DNA of 64,000 bases from Lachnospiraceae bacterium (GCA_022796795.1 JAAWJI010000018.1:1-64000), one strand, 5' to 3'; counted from the stretch's first letter, positions 17,469-26,289 are shown. Notes: generated from the letters alone by a model not told the origin. Made by a program: numbers and translations.

Positions 17469-19514
17469 CTAAAACTTGTCCAAAATTTCCCGGGCAAGCT
17501 TATCTCCCTGAGCAGCCGCCTTTTTGAGCCAAAAGAGCCCTGTCTTCTGATCCTGCCTTACATACTGGCCCACCAGATACATGCCTCCCAGGGCTCTCTG
17601 GGCATTGGCGTCCCCGGCATCCGCTGCCTTTTGGAGAAGTGAGGCTGCCTTTCCCCAGTCCTCCTCCACATCCTCTCCGGACATGTACAGGGTGGCAAGG
17701 CGGACCATAGAGGCTGTCTGCCCTCCCTTTGCCGCCTTTTCCGACCAGTAAAGGCATTTTGGGATATTTTTCTCTGTATAGGTTCCATCTAAATAGAATT
17801 TTCCAAGAAAATCCTGGGCCACAGGCTCCTGGGCCGCTCCCTTTTCCAGATAGGCAATAGCCAGGTCCACATTGGGGTTCTCCTGCTGCAGCATGATCAG
17901 TCCCAGGAAATTCAAGGCCGGCGCGCATCCCATGTAGGCGGCTTCCCGCATATAGGGAATCCCCGTCTCGTAATCGCCGGCATTTACCCGGCTGATGGCC
18001 TCGTCATAGATTTCCTTCTCTGTCATCCTTCCCTCTGGCCCCATATTCTCCGCAAGGCTCTTTCGGGATTCCTCATTTCCGTTCTGGATGGCTCTCCTGG
18101 TCCATTCCCTGGCCCTGTGAAGATCCCTTTCCAAGTCCACTCCCCGGGCATACAGAAGCCCCAGCATATCCTGGGCCTCCGGACAGCCCAGCTCCGCCGA
18201 TATTCGGATACACTTCAGATAATCCTTGTCGTTCTCATCGAAGAGATCTAGGCCTGCGGACAAATATTTATGGGCCAGAGTAATCACTTCGTCCTCCGAA
18301 TTCTTCTCCAGAAGCTCGATCATACCATTGCTCATATAGGTTGGATCAAGCTCCGGCTTTCTCATAGGAAGCCATGGCCTGCCACCACCGGAATTTTGGC
18401 CGGGGCTCTCCTGATATTCCGTCCGGTTCTTCCCGGCAGTCTCCTGCCAATCTCCCCCGATCTTGCCGCTCTGGTTCTGTTCTGAGGCAGTTTCCCAGTC
18501 CTCATCCTCCCCGGATCGGATCATCTGCAGAGCCTGTCTGGCATCCTCACTTCCCTGGGCCGCCGCCTTCTCAAACCACTCCACGGCCTGAGCTTCATCC
18601 TCCTCTACGCCTTCTCCCATCTCATACAGGTAACCCAGACGGAATTGAGCCTGGGCGTCTCCCCGCTCTGCCGCCTTTCCATACCAGAGAGCAGCCTTTC
18701 CTTTGTCCTCCTCCACACCCTTTCCAAACTCGTAGAGAGAGCCCAGCATAGTCTGAGCCTCCAGAAGACCCATTTCGGCTGCCTGGAGAACAAAGTAGGC
18801 TCCCTGAACCTGATCCCCGCTCTTTGCGTACTCTATTCCCATCTGGAGATAATCCTCTTCCGTCCAAAAAGAATCATCCTGTTCATTTTCTGAACCCTGT
18901 AATCCTGTCTCTTCTCTGTTCTCCAGCCGCTCCTTTGCCCCGGCATGCCCCTGACGGGCTGCCTGATCATACCAATAACAGGCGCTCTCCTCATTTGCCT
19001 CCACACCCAGTCCTCTCTGATACATCTCGGCCAGCTCAAACTGGGCGCTGACATGTCCCTGACGAGCCGCCTGATCGAAGTACCAGGCAGCCATCTGAAA
19101 CTGGCTGCTCTTATAGGCCCCGCCGCCCTGTCTGTATAAATCCTCCCCAGGCTGCGCTTGATTCTCCTGCCCTCCCGTAAAAGACTGTCCGGCTTCTGAC
19201 CATCCGGCTCCTGCGGACGACCAGTCCATACTGGCTACTTCCGGGAAACACTGCTCCAGATAGATCCTGGCCTCCTGGCATCCCTGTCTGGCGGACTGAA
19301 TCAAATATTCCCTGGCAAGCTTCAGATCCTCCCCTGAGGGCTCCATGCCCAGTCCCTTGTGATACATGACGCCCATGCAATACTGGGCCCCGTAATGGCC
19401 CTGGTCAGCCAGTCCCAGAAGCCGCACCACCGCATGGCCGTAATCCTCTGCCGAAAAGAAGTCGCAGCCCTCTTGGTAAAGCTCCTGCTCTGATTTTCCT
19501 GTATTTCCACCCAT
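17469..19514 (-). CDS. Sel1-like (TPR-type) repeat protein
   Basis: The 681-residue protein is made mostly of Sel1-like repeats of about 36 residues, visible as A-x-x-x-LG-x-x-Y-x-x-G-x-GV-x-x-(D/N) followed by A-x-x-WY-x-x-AA-x-x-G. Clusters cover about residues 10-110, 125-205, 225-335 and 395-680. A Gln/Gly/Ser/Glu-rich low-complexity stretch (about 340-395) separates the two main blocks. There is no signal peptide and no kinase or sensor domain. Such proteins are protein-interaction scaffolds; partner unknown. It is 30 bp upstream of dnaE on the same strand, with AGGAG before the ATG. Confidence 0.88.
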   Translation of the reverse strand: MGGNTGKSEQELYQEGCDFFSAEDYGHAVVRLLGLADQGHYGAQYCMGVMYHKGLGMEPSGEDLKLAREYLIQSARQGCQEARIYLEQCFPEVASMDWSSAGAGWSEAGQSFTGGQENQAQPGEDLYRQGGGAYKSSQFQMAAWYFDQAARQGHVSAQFELAEMYQRGLGVEANEESACYWYDQAARQGHAGAKERLENREETGLQGSENEQDDSFWTEEDYLQMGIEYAKSGDQVQGAYFVLQAAEMGLLEAQTMLGSLYEFGKGVEEDKGKAALWYGKAAERGDAQAQFRLGYLYEMGEGVEEDEAQAVEWFEKAAAQGSEDARQALQMIRSGEDEDWETASEQNQSGKIGGDWQETAGKNRTEYQESPGQNSGGGRPWLPMRKPELDPTYMSNGMIELLEKNSEDEVITLAHKYLSAGLDLFDENDKDYLKCIRISAELGCPEAQDMLGLLYARGVDLERDLHRAREWTRRAIQNGNEESRKSLAENMGPEGRMTEKEIYDEAISRVNAGDYETGIPYMREAAYMGCAPALNFLGLIMLQQENPNVDLAIAYLEKGAAQEPVAQDFLGKFYLDGTYTEKNIPKCLYWSEKAAKGGQTASMVRLATLYMSGEDVEEDWGKAASLLQKAADAGDANAQRALGGMYLVGQYVRQDQKTGLFWLKKAAAQGDKLAREILDKF

Positions 19515-19658
19515 AGCTTTTATCTCCTGCTTTCTTTAGCGGTTTCATCTGCTTTCGGGAACCGCCTGCTATTTTCTATTTTACTATATTGGGGAATAAT
19601 GTGAAAGAGGGGATTTTAAAAAGAATTCCTGAATTCCTGAAACTTGATAGCAAAATGA

Positions 19659-19687
19659 TTGACACCAAATGTGATACCATATATAAT
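19659..19687 (+). promoter_or_regulatory. Consensus sigma-A promoter of hicAB
   Basis: The -35 TTGACA (19659-19664) and -10 TATAAT (19682-19687) are both perfect and separated by exactly 17 bp, 20 bp upstream of the hicA ATG. A tandem GAATTCCTGA direct repeat lies just upstream (about 19623-19640) and could be an operator for HicB. Confidence 0.85.
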
Positions 19688-19707
19688 ATAGGCAGAGGGG
19701 ATTCAGG

Positions 19708-19965
19708 ATGTCAAAGTGGGATAAACTATTAACACACATTTGTTCTTTATCCAAAGATATTCGGTTTGATGAATTGCGTAAGGTGTTAGATAGCTATGGA
19801 TATGGAATGAGCGCTCCCAGAAGCGGGAGCAGTCATTATACATTTAGAAAAAAGGGGTGTAAACCAATTACGATACCAAAACATGAGCCGATTAAGAAGG
19901 TATATGTTGAGATGGTGAAACAAATCGTAGAAAGTGAGGAAAGAAGCGATGAAAACGCTGAATGA
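19708..19965 (+). CDS. hicA: HicA-type toxin (mRNA interferase)
   Basis: The 85-residue protein has the double-stranded RNA-binding-like HicA fold. The conserved block is GSSHYTFRKKG with the catalytic histidine, followed by ITIPKHEPIKKVYV. HicA cleaves mRNA when freed from HicB. The gene overlaps hicB by 17 nt, the usual toxin-first order. Base composition is more AT-rich than the neighbouring housekeeping genes and the strand is opposite, consistent with acquisition by transfer. Confidence 0.9.
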   Translation: MSKWDKLLTHICSLSKDIRFDELRKVLDSYGYGMSAPRSGSSHYTFRKKGCKPITIPKHEPIKKVYVEMVKQIVESEERSDENAE

Positions 19966-20311
19966 TTATATGGCAATGTCTTATCGGATGGAGATTATAG
20001 AGGATAAAACTGAAGGTGGTTTTGTGGTTTCCTATCCTGACCTGCCAGGATGTATTACTTGTGGTGAAACAGTAGAACAAGCGATAGCAAATGCAGAGGA
20101 TGCTAAGAGAGCATGGATAGAAGCCGCACTGGAAGAAGGAATTAGAATCAATGAACCAGACAATTTGGAAGACTATTCCGGCCAGTTTAAATTAAGAATA
20201 CCTCGTAGTTTACACCGCTTATTGGCAGAACACTCCAAAAGAGAAGGCATCAGTATGAATCAATATTGTGTGTATCTTCTTTCAAGAAATGATGCTGTTT
20301 ATTCAAAATAA
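19949..20311 (+). CDS. hicB: HicB-type antitoxin
   Basis: The N-terminal HicB partial RNase H-like domain (YRMEIIEDKTEGGFVVSYPD, LPGCITCGETVEQAIANAED) is followed by a C-terminal ribbon-helix-helix-like segment (FKLRIPRSLHRLLAEHSKRE, GISMNQYCVYLLSR) that should bind DNA. It should neutralise HicA and autoregulate the promoter. The ATG at 19949 is preferred to an upstream in-frame start because it yields MKTLNDYMAMSYRM, typical of the family. The length is 121 aa. Confidence 0.9.
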   Translation: MKTLNDYMAMSYRMEIIEDKTEGGFVVSYPDLPGCITCGETVEQAIANAEDAKRAWIEAALEEGIRINEPDNLEDYSGQFKLRIPRSLHRLLAEHSKREGISMNQYCVYLLSRNDAVYSK

Positions 20312-20324
20312 AACCGAATCGCTA

Positions 20325-20379
20325 AAACAGAGCCAACTAGCCGGCGAGAATTCCTCACAGCTTGTTGGCTCTGTTTTTT
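20325..20379 (+). terminator. Terminator of hicAB
   Basis: Arms AAACAGAGCCAAC (20325-20337) and GTTGGCTCTGTTT (20364 onward) form a perfect stem followed by a run of six T's on the plus strand, 14 bp after the hicB stop. Confidence 0.85.
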
Positions 20380-20482
20380 CTTACGCAATTTCCAACCATT
20401 TACCACAAAAACATACCATCTGTCAACTTTTACAAACTGCCCAGACTACACCCCAGCTCGTCACCGGGTTCCATAGCCCAGA

Positions 20483-21145
20483 CTACACCTCCAGCTCCTC
20501 CCCCGGCTTCAGGGCATGGGCTTCCACGCCGAGCTTTCTTACCTGCTCCACAAAGGCATCCGCATCCTGGGTAATGGGCGGGAAGGTATTGTAATGCATA
20601 GGAATCACTAGCTTGGGCTTGATCATCTCCACAGCCCGCAGGGCGTCCTTGGGCCCCATGGTAAACAGATCTCCGATGGGAAGCAGGGCCACATCGATAT
20701 TTTCCTCAGCCAAAAACGCCATGTCTGACGTGAGGGCCGTATCCCCTGCATGGTAAATGCGCTTTCCTCCCATGTCAAACACAAAGCCGCAGGCCAGTCC
20801 TCCCGGCACGCCGCTGCCGTGAATGGCGGATACCATTTTGGCAGAGCCAAAGGCCGTGGGAATCCTGCCGCCGATATTTCCCACCATGACGGAAAGCCCG
20901 GCAGGTCCAAAAACGGCGTCCGCCAGGTCCACCATACAGCAAACCGGGGCGCCTGTGCGCTTTGCGATTTCCGCCGCGTCCCCGGTGTGGTCGCTGTGCC
21001 CGTGGGTTACAAAGAGGAAGTCCGCCTCCACCTCCTCTGCCTTGGCAGCCGCCAGGCCGTTTCCCGTGAGGAACGGGTCAGTCAGCACCTTGTGGGCGCC
21101 GTCATCCAGCAAAAAACATGCGTGTCCTAAAAATTTAATTTTCAT
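20483..21145 (-). CDS. Metal-dependent hydrolase, UPF0173 (MBL fold)
   Basis: This 220-residue metallo-beta-lactamase-fold protein is of the YtkL/UPF0173 group. Key motifs are the N-terminal FLGHACFLLDD, the metal-binding THGHSDHTGD (HxHxDH) at about residues 47-56, HAGDTALTSDM and the C-terminal IPMHYNTFPPI. The substrate is unknown. AAGGGAG lies upstream of the ATG. Confidence 0.92.
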   Translation of the reverse strand: MKIKFLGHACFLLDDGAHKVLTDPFLTGNGLAAAKAEEVEADFLFVTHGHSDHTGDAAEIAKRTGAPVCCMVDLADAVFGPAGLSVMVGNIGGRIPTAFGSAKMVSAIHGSGVPGGLACGFVFDMGGKRIYHAGDTALTSDMAFLAEENIDVALLPIGDLFTMGPKDALRAVEMIKPKLVIPMHYNTFPPITQDADAFVEQVRKLGVEAHALKPGEELEV

Positions 21146-21222
21146 ACAGTAAAACTCCCTTCCACAATTTCTGTTTTACCCATATTCCTATTCAATGATA
21201 TGGGGGGCAAAAGGTGTTTTGC

Positions 21223-21277
21223 GGGTCTCAAAGTCATGTATCGACATGCAAACATGTCATACATGACCTTTTGACCC
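21223..21277. repeat. 55-bp near-perfect palindrome between DUF362 and UPF0173 genes
   Basis: Two 25-26 bp arms starting GGGTC and meeting at a CAAA loop pair almost completely (outer GGGTC/GACCC, middle GTCATGTAT/ATACATGAC, inner GACATG/CATGTC). No T run follows on either strand, so it is not a textbook terminator. It may be a dispersed palindromic repeat or a recombination or protein-binding site. Confidence 0.6.
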
Positions 21278-21286
21278 TGGTATCAT

Positions 21287-22450
21287 TTAATCGTCCAGCG
21301 TCACGCCCGCATCAATGGTCCTGGCGATCTGGGAGGGCACCGGCGGGCAACCCTTGCAGAAGGCCCGTCCCTCTCCCCGAAGCTTTGCCGTGCAGTTTCC
21401 CACCAGCACCATGCGGCCCTCGCCCTGGCAGTCCGCCTCCGTGGCGTCCCCACCGAAGATTAGCGTGGCATCCGGCCCCTCCAGGTATTCCTGGTGATGA
21501 TAGCGGAAAAACTGCACCATGGCCGCATGACAGGCGCTGCAGGCCCCCCGGTCCACCACCTTAGGATTTGGGAAGCTCAGATGCAGATCATGCTCCGAGG
21601 CCAGCTGAAACCGGCGGGCCCATTTCCGGTAATCCTCCGGAAACACCTGAATATCCTTTAAATCCAGCCCCCGGTTTTCCCGGATCAGATTCAGATGGGG
21701 AATGTCATCCGCCTCCATTCCCATAAGCTGGATCGCCGTCAGGTCTGCGGACAGGGCGTCCCGGGAGGCCAGCACCAGTCCCATATTTACCGGGGTTCCT
21801 CCGGAGGGACCGAAGCCTTCCATAGCCACCACACCGTCAATCACCACATAGTCCGGATAGCAGATCTTTGTCAGGTCCATAATGCCGTAATCCAGACATT
21901 TCCCCTTCCGAATATCCGGCGGCGCCTGTTTGATCCGATGAAGCCTGGTCTTGTCCTTCTGATACAGGCAGCCCTTGAGATTTTTAATACTCAGGGTTAC
22001 CCCTGCGTACATGTGAGTCTTCATCACCGGCACGGACACCAGCCGGTCCACCTGAAAGGGCAGACAGGACATTTTCAGGCTGGATACCATGACGCCGCCG
22101 GGAATCGTCCGCTCCTCCATGCCGCTGTCGTCCAGGTTCAGGCACTCCACGCCCTCCTCCTGGCACACCTGCCAGATTCCTGCGGATTTCAGGGCCTCCA
22201 CACTGTCCACGCCCACAATGGAGCTGTCTCCCACATAAATTTTCTTTGTATCTTGATCCTTCAGAAACCGCACCAGTCCCCGCACCACCTCCGGGTGGGT
22301 GCAGAGCCCGCTGGCCGCAGGACCCCGAAAGCCCGTATTCACCTTTAAAAGCACGGACAGATTACTGGGATCCTCCCGGAAAATCTGTGCCATGGCGTCA
22401 TAAGCCATCTGCGCCGGCTCCCGATCCTTAAACACATATACCTGTGGCAC
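21287..22450 (-). CDS. DUF362 domain-containing protein
   Basis: The 388-residue protein has a DUF362 core (about residues 35-270; VKVNTGF, PVMKTHMYAGVTLSIKNLKG, VVIDGVVAMEG-FGPSGG). The C-terminal third has two cysteine pairs, CSACH and FCKGCPP, which may bind metal or an iron-sulfur cluster. DUF362 proteins are of unknown function, some associated with iron-sulfur proteins. The start is a GTG at 22450 with GGAGGAG seven bases upstream; the open frame runs 21 codons further up. It stands alone between palindromic elements. Confidence 0.75.
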   Translation of the reverse strand: MPQVYVFKDREPAQMAYDAMAQIFREDPSNLSVLLKVNTGFRGPAASGLCTHPEVVRGLVRFLKDQDTKKIYVGDSSIVGVDSVEALKSAGIWQVCQEEGVECLNLDDSGMEERTIPGGVMVSSLKMSCLPFQVDRLVSVPVMKTHMYAGVTLSIKNLKGCLYQKDKTRLHRIKQAPPDIRKGKCLDYGIMDLTKICYPDYVVIDGVVAMEGFGPSGGTPVNMGLVLASRDALSADLTAIQLMGMEADDIPHLNLIRENRGLDLKDIQVFPEDYRKWARRFQLASEHDLHLSFPNPKVVDRGACSACHAAMVQFFRYHHQEYLEGPDATLIFGGDATEADCQGEGRMVLVGNCTAKLRGEGRAFCKGCPPVPSQIARTIDAGVTLDD

Positions 22451-22534
22451 GGCATATCTCCTCCTTTTTTCTGTTCCACTGTCTATTTTATTCCGTTTTT
22501 CTGTCTTCCGCAAGCATATATTTACCGCTTGCCT

Positions 22535-22741
22535 GTTACTGTTGTCATCTTGTTACTTTTCACACCCACGCCAATCACCCCGCTGATTGGCGTGGAGCCA
22601 ATACAGTTATGGGGCCAAAGGGACTGCCCCCTCACTGAAGGCGACTTTAAATGGGCAGTCCCTGTTACAATTCGCACCTGCATAAAGCAAAAGCCCTGTG
22701 ATAGCTGGCGTGGGTGTGAATTGTAACGTCATCTTGCTACT
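22535..22741. repeat. Complex structured intergenic element with nested and direct repeats
   Basis: Inside the 419-bp gap 22451-22869 an outer inverted pair (22552-22573 against 22706-22727, 20 of 22 matching; core TTCACACCCACGCCA) encloses two hairpins. One has arms CCACGCCAATCA/TGATTGGCGTGG (22566-22595, perfect) and the other AGGGACTGCCC/GGGCAGTCCCT (22619-22663, perfect). A third copy of the TTCRCACC motif lies at about 22669. GTCATCTTG-T/C-TACT is repeated directly at 22545 and 22728, flanking the element like a target-site duplication. It is non-coding, and the second hairpin may end putP transcription. Confidence 0.6.
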
Positions 22742-22869
22742 ACTCATTCCATCCTCAGGAATGTCATCTTCTACCGTTTTATCAGAAAACAGCAGAACCA
22801 GGCGGAAATTTTGTGTTGGAATTATTTCCGTCCAGTCCTGCGTCCCCCATGAAAAACCAGAAAGCATGT

Positions 22870-24315
22870 TTACTTCTCCGGCTTATTCAGCTCCGCCACC
22901 ATATCCTGAATACGCTTGGGCGGCTCCTTGGTCAAAAGGCTCACCACCACCAGCACCACAGCCGTCACCACAAAGGCCACAAAGGTATAGTGGAGTGTGG
23001 TATTCAGGCCTGCCTTATACCAGGCGTACACGGCCACAAAGCCCACCACCATGCTGACCATGGCGCCCTCCCGGGTAGCCCTCTTCCAGTAAAAGCCCAG
23101 AATCAGAATGGGCGCAAACACGGATAGGCCGCCCCAGGCCCACCAGTTCACCCACAGAATGCTGTCAAAGGGATTGAAGGCAATATAAATGGCAAACGCT
23201 CCGATTACAATCGAAGCGATCCGCGCCACCAAAAGCACCTGCTTATCTGAGGCCTGCCCTTTTTTCAGAATTTTATTGTAGAAATCCTGGGTCACCGCCG
23301 TAGTCGCCACATGGAGCAGGGCGTCCGCTGAGGACATAACCGCCGCCAGAATGGCTGCCGTCACAATGCCCACCAGCCACTGAGGCGTATACTGGGTAAT
23401 CAGCTGAATAAAATTGGTGCTGGGATCTGCTCTCTGGGGAAATAGCACCATACAGCACAGATTCACAAGGAAGGAACCGAAAAGCAGAAATACGCCGGTA
23501 GTACCCGCAATCATGGCTCCCCGCTTCGCGGAAGAGGGATCTTTCATCCCCATAAACATCTGCACAATCTGGGGCTGTCCCATATAGCCCAGCCATCCGG
23601 CGGACAAAAGGCCTGCAATGGTAATGGGATTGATCCAGGGGGAAGCCATGGCCGGATTCACGGCCCGAATCTCATCCATGACAAACCCTAAGCTTCCCGT
23701 ATTTGCAAAGGCCACAAAAAGTCCTACAATCACCGCAAAAATCATCAGCATACCCTGGATAAAATCTGTCCAGGCCACAGCCAGCAGTCCCCCGGCCGAG
23801 GTGTAGGCAATCACCACCACAGCCCCGATGAGCACAGATACCCGGTAGTCCAGACCCAGCACGGCCTGGAAGGTGGTTCCCGCCGCCATAAGCTGGGAAC
23901 TCATATACACCGTGATACTGATAGCTATGATCACCGTGGAAATGATACGGAGGATCTTCTTATCCTCATCATAATACCTTGCCTCGATCAAGTCTATAAA
24001 GCTTCTCGCCTTTGTCATCACCGTAAACTTTGCCACCCGTTTTGCCATAACAAAGAAATTGATAAAGGGTGCAAATCCGGAAGAAAAAGCAGTCCAGACG
24101 GCTCCCAGGCCCGAGCCTGCCACCTGCTGCGACCAGGCGATAAACAGCCAGCCGCTCAAACCGGCCGCCTGGTGGGCAATGGCCGTCAGCGCAGAGCCAA
24201 AGCTGCTGCCCCCGATAAAAAAATCCGCCGAATTTTTCACACTCTTCTTGGCGCGGTATCCTATCAGAAGCATGCCGATCATGTAAACCGCAATCATTCC
24301 CAAAATCACATTCAT
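22870..24315 (-). CDS. putP: Sodium:solute symporter, PutP (sodium/proline) type
   Basis: The 481-residue integral membrane protein is of the SSS family with about 13 hydrophobic segments. Diagnostic segments are GLSGWLFIAWSQQVAGSG, the family signature region around GYMGQPQIVQMFMGM and a C-terminal cluster of hydrophobic helices. Proline is the best guess for the substrate by overall resemblance; another amino acid or organic solute is possible. It is transcribed alone, with GAGGAGG upstream of the ATG. Confidence 0.88.
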   Translation of the reverse strand: MNVILGMIAVYMIGMLLIGYRAKKSVKNSADFFIGGSSFGSALTAIAHQAAGLSGWLFIAWSQQVAGSGLGAVWTAFSSGFAPFINFFVMAKRVAKFTVMTKARSFIDLIEARYYDEDKKILRIISTVIIAISITVYMSSQLMAAGTTFQAVLGLDYRVSVLIGAVVVIAYTSAGGLLAVAWTDFIQGMLMIFAVIVGLFVAFANTGSLGFVMDEIRAVNPAMASPWINPITIAGLLSAGWLGYMGQPQIVQMFMGMKDPSSAKRGAMIAGTTGVFLLFGSFLVNLCCMVLFPQRADPSTNFIQLITQYTPQWLVGIVTAAILAAVMSSADALLHVATTAVTQDFYNKILKKGQASDKQVLLVARIASIVIGAFAIYIAFNPFDSILWVNWWAWGGLSVFAPILILGFYWKRATREGAMVSMVVGFVAVYAWYKAGLNTTLHYTFVAFVVTAVVLVVVSLLTKEPPKRIQDMVAELNKPEK

Positions 24316-24415
24316 GGGGTCCCCTCCTCACCGTTTCTTATCCTTGGTTTTGGCTATTTTCTGCTTTAAACTTCTGCCTCTTTATCGGTTTAAAGTCCGA
24401 AATAAGCATAGGTGC

Positions 24416-24445
24416 ATTATAGCACAATCATTCAGGTTTGTCCAA
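24416..24445 (-). promoter_or_regulatory. Promoter of putP
   Basis: On the minus strand, -35 TTGGAC (24445-24440) and an extended -10 TGCTATAAT (TATAAT at 24421-24416) are 18 bp apart. The -10 lies within a small palindrome, GTGC-TATAAT-GCAC, which could be an operator. The leader to the ATG is about 95 nt. Confidence 0.65.
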
Positions 24446-24509
24446 GGGAATGTGAACACTTTTAGATTGAAGTTATTATATATTTATAGCAATACTAAAT
24501 AGGAAGCTT

Positions 24510-24795
24510 TCCCGAAAAATGTCAGGGCAGAAGTATTTGACGGGCAAATCTACGATATGGCCAGCCCGTCACAGATCCATCAGTCCATACTTTTGGAGCT
24601 GAGCGCCCTGCTTAACTCCTATGTAAAGAGCCAGAAAGGGGATTCCAAAGTATTTCCCTCCCCCTTTGATGTAAACTTTCAGACTGCCCCCTTACCGTCG
24701 TACAGCCCGACATCATGATTGTGTGTGACAAAGACAAGCTGGATGAAAACCGCTGTAACGGCGCCCCAGACTTTATCATTGAGATTGTTTTACCC
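24510..24795 (+). pseudogene. Uma2-family endonuclease remnant
   Basis: The reading frame gives VRAEVFDGQIYDMASPSQIH followed by QSILLELSALLNSYV, then KVFPSPFDVNF. After a frameshift near 24695 it gives VVQPDIMIVCDKDKLDENRC and GAPDFIIEIV. This is the core of the Uma2 (DUF820) restriction-like fold, including the D, PD-x-x-IEI elements. The N terminus is missing and the frame is broken, so the gene is dead. It joins a second fragment in frame at its 3' end. Confidence 0.75.
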
Positions 24796-25050
24796 AGAAA
24801 TCGCCGTTTTACTGAATATTTGAATAAAAAAGAAAAGACATGTCCCTATGATATACCTTTTCTTTTTATCAGACGGAGAAAAAAGGCGATCAAGGAATGT
24901 CTGTTAGAACAACGCATCATTGCCGGCATCGGCAATATTTACTCCGACGAAATCCTCTTTGCGGGAAAGCATGGCCTGAATCGGAGCAAAAATAGTGTCC
25001 ATTGCCTGATATGTCAAGCCGATAGCCCTGGAAAAGCGTTTTCCGAATAA
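24796..25050 (+). pseudogene. Fragment of formamidopyrimidine-DNA glycosylase (mutM) fused to the Uma2 remnant
   Basis: The residues AIKECLLEQRIIAGIGNIYS and DEILF (about 24874-24967) match the highly conserved helix-two-turn-helix region of MutM/Fpg proteins. The preceding 25 codons are unrecognised. The zinc-finger C terminus is absent; the frame ends at 25050 after about 25 unrelated residues. The open frame runs straight on from the Uma2 remnant, forming a chimera produced by deletion. Confidence 0.65.
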
Positions 25051-25080
25051 CGGAAGGACCCATGTCTATTGCCCGGTGCA

Positions 25081-26289
25081 TCAAACTGACGGCCTGGGAA
25101 CGGCAATTTTCTTCATCACATCCAGCACCCGGTGGGCCGCCTCTTCCTTGCTCATCAGCTCCAGCTCCTGCTCTTCCCCAACCGTAATCAGGGTAAGCAC
25201 ATTGGTATCCACCCCAAAGCCCGCCCCGGCTGTGCGCAGGCTGTTGGCGCAGATCAGGTCACAGTTTTTGGAGGCCAGCTTTTTCCTGGAATTTTCCAGC
25301 ACTTGATCCGTCTCCATAGAGAATCCGCAGAGAACCTGTCCCGGCCTTTTATGCTCTCCCAGGTACTTCAAAATATCCCGGGTGCGCTTCAGGCGCAGCG
25401 TGAATTCCCCGTCCGCCTTTTTGATCTTGCCATCCGCCACAGTCTCCGGCGTATAATCCGCAACCGCAGCCGCCTTGATGATAAAATCCGCCTCGGATGA
25501 GCGCTCTGTAACAGCCTGAAACATGTCCTCTGCAGAAACCACCGGCACATTCTCCACAAACCGGGGCGGCTCCACCTCCATATGGGCAGCCACCAGGGTC
25601 ACCTGGGCTCCCCTTAAGCTGGCTGCCCGGGCCAGGGCACAGCCCATTTTCCCGCTGGAATGATTGGTAATAAAGCGCACAGGGTCCAGGGCCTCCCGGG
25701 TGGCTCCTGCTGTCACCAGCACCCGTTTTCCTGCCAGATCCTTTTCAAAGGCGATCTCCCGCAGCACATAGTCCACCAGCACCGCCTCCTCCGGCATCCG
25801 CCCGTCTCCCATGTCTCCGTTTGCCAACATGCCCGTTTCCGGCGGGATGATCTGGTATCCGAAATGGGACAGCTTCTGCAGGTTGTCCTGCACAATGGGA
25901 TTATGATACATGTGGTGGTTCATGGCCGGTGCAATAAGCTTGGGACAGGGACAGGCCAGAATGGTAGTGGTCAGCATATCGTCCGCCAGACCTCCTGCAA
26001 GCTTGCCGATGACATTGGCCGAGGCAGGAGCTGCCAGCACCACGTCCGCCTGTTTGGCCAGGGCCACGTGCTCCACACTGTACTGAAAATTCCGGTCAAA
26101 GGTGTCGATAAGGCATTTATTTCCCGTAAGGCTCTCAAAGGTAATGGGATTGATGAACTGGGTGGCATTTTTCGTCATCAGCACCTGTACATTGCAGTTG
26201 ATTTTTTTCAGCATCCGGGCTACATTGGCCATTTTATATGCTGCAATGCTGCCCGTGACTGCCAGTACCACGGTTTTTCCTTTTTGCAT
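25081..26289 (-). CDS. coaBC: Bifunctional phosphopantothenoylcysteine decarboxylase / phosphopantothenate-cysteine ligase
   Basis: The enzyme carries out two successive steps of coenzyme A synthesis. The N-terminal flavin-dependent CoaC domain (about residues 1-180) has GSIAAYK, AAPASANVIGKLA and PAMNHHMYHNP. The C-terminal CoaB domain (about 185-402) has VTAGATREALDPVRFITN and NHSSGKMG. The clamp motif normally read as ACGxxGxGR is ANGDMGDGR here, so the family's usual catalytic cysteine is Asn. The ATG at 26289 with AGGAGG upstream is preferred over a start 12 codons earlier. It is divergent from the panT-like and coaX genes, grouping CoA functions. Confidence 0.92.
   Translation of the reverse strand: MQKGKTVVLAVTGSIAAYKMANVARMLKKINCNVQVLMTKNATQFINPITFESLTGNKCLIDTFDRNFQYSVEHVALAKQADVVLAAPASANVIGKLAGGLADDMLTTTILACPCPKLIAPAMNHHMYHNPIVQDNLQKLSHFGYQIIPPETGMLANGDMGDGRMPEEAVLVDYVLREIAFEKDLAGKRVLVTAGATREALDPVRFITNHSSGKMGCALARAASLRGAQVTLVAAHMEVEPPRFVENVPVVSAEDMFQAVTERSSEADFIIKAAAVADYTPETVADGKIKKADGEFTLRLKRTRDILKYLGEHKRPGQVLCGFSMETDQVLENSRKKLASKNCDLICANSLRTAGAGFGVDTNVLTLITVGEEQELELMSKEEAAHRVLDVMKKIAVPRPSV

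Noticed and set aside
19892-20080. Minus-strand ORF over hicAB
   Set aside because: Antisense to two well-matched toxin-antitoxin genes.
22607-22867. 86-residue minus-strand ORF downstream of putP
   Set aside because: It covers the structured repeat element and has no recognisable domain or start signal.
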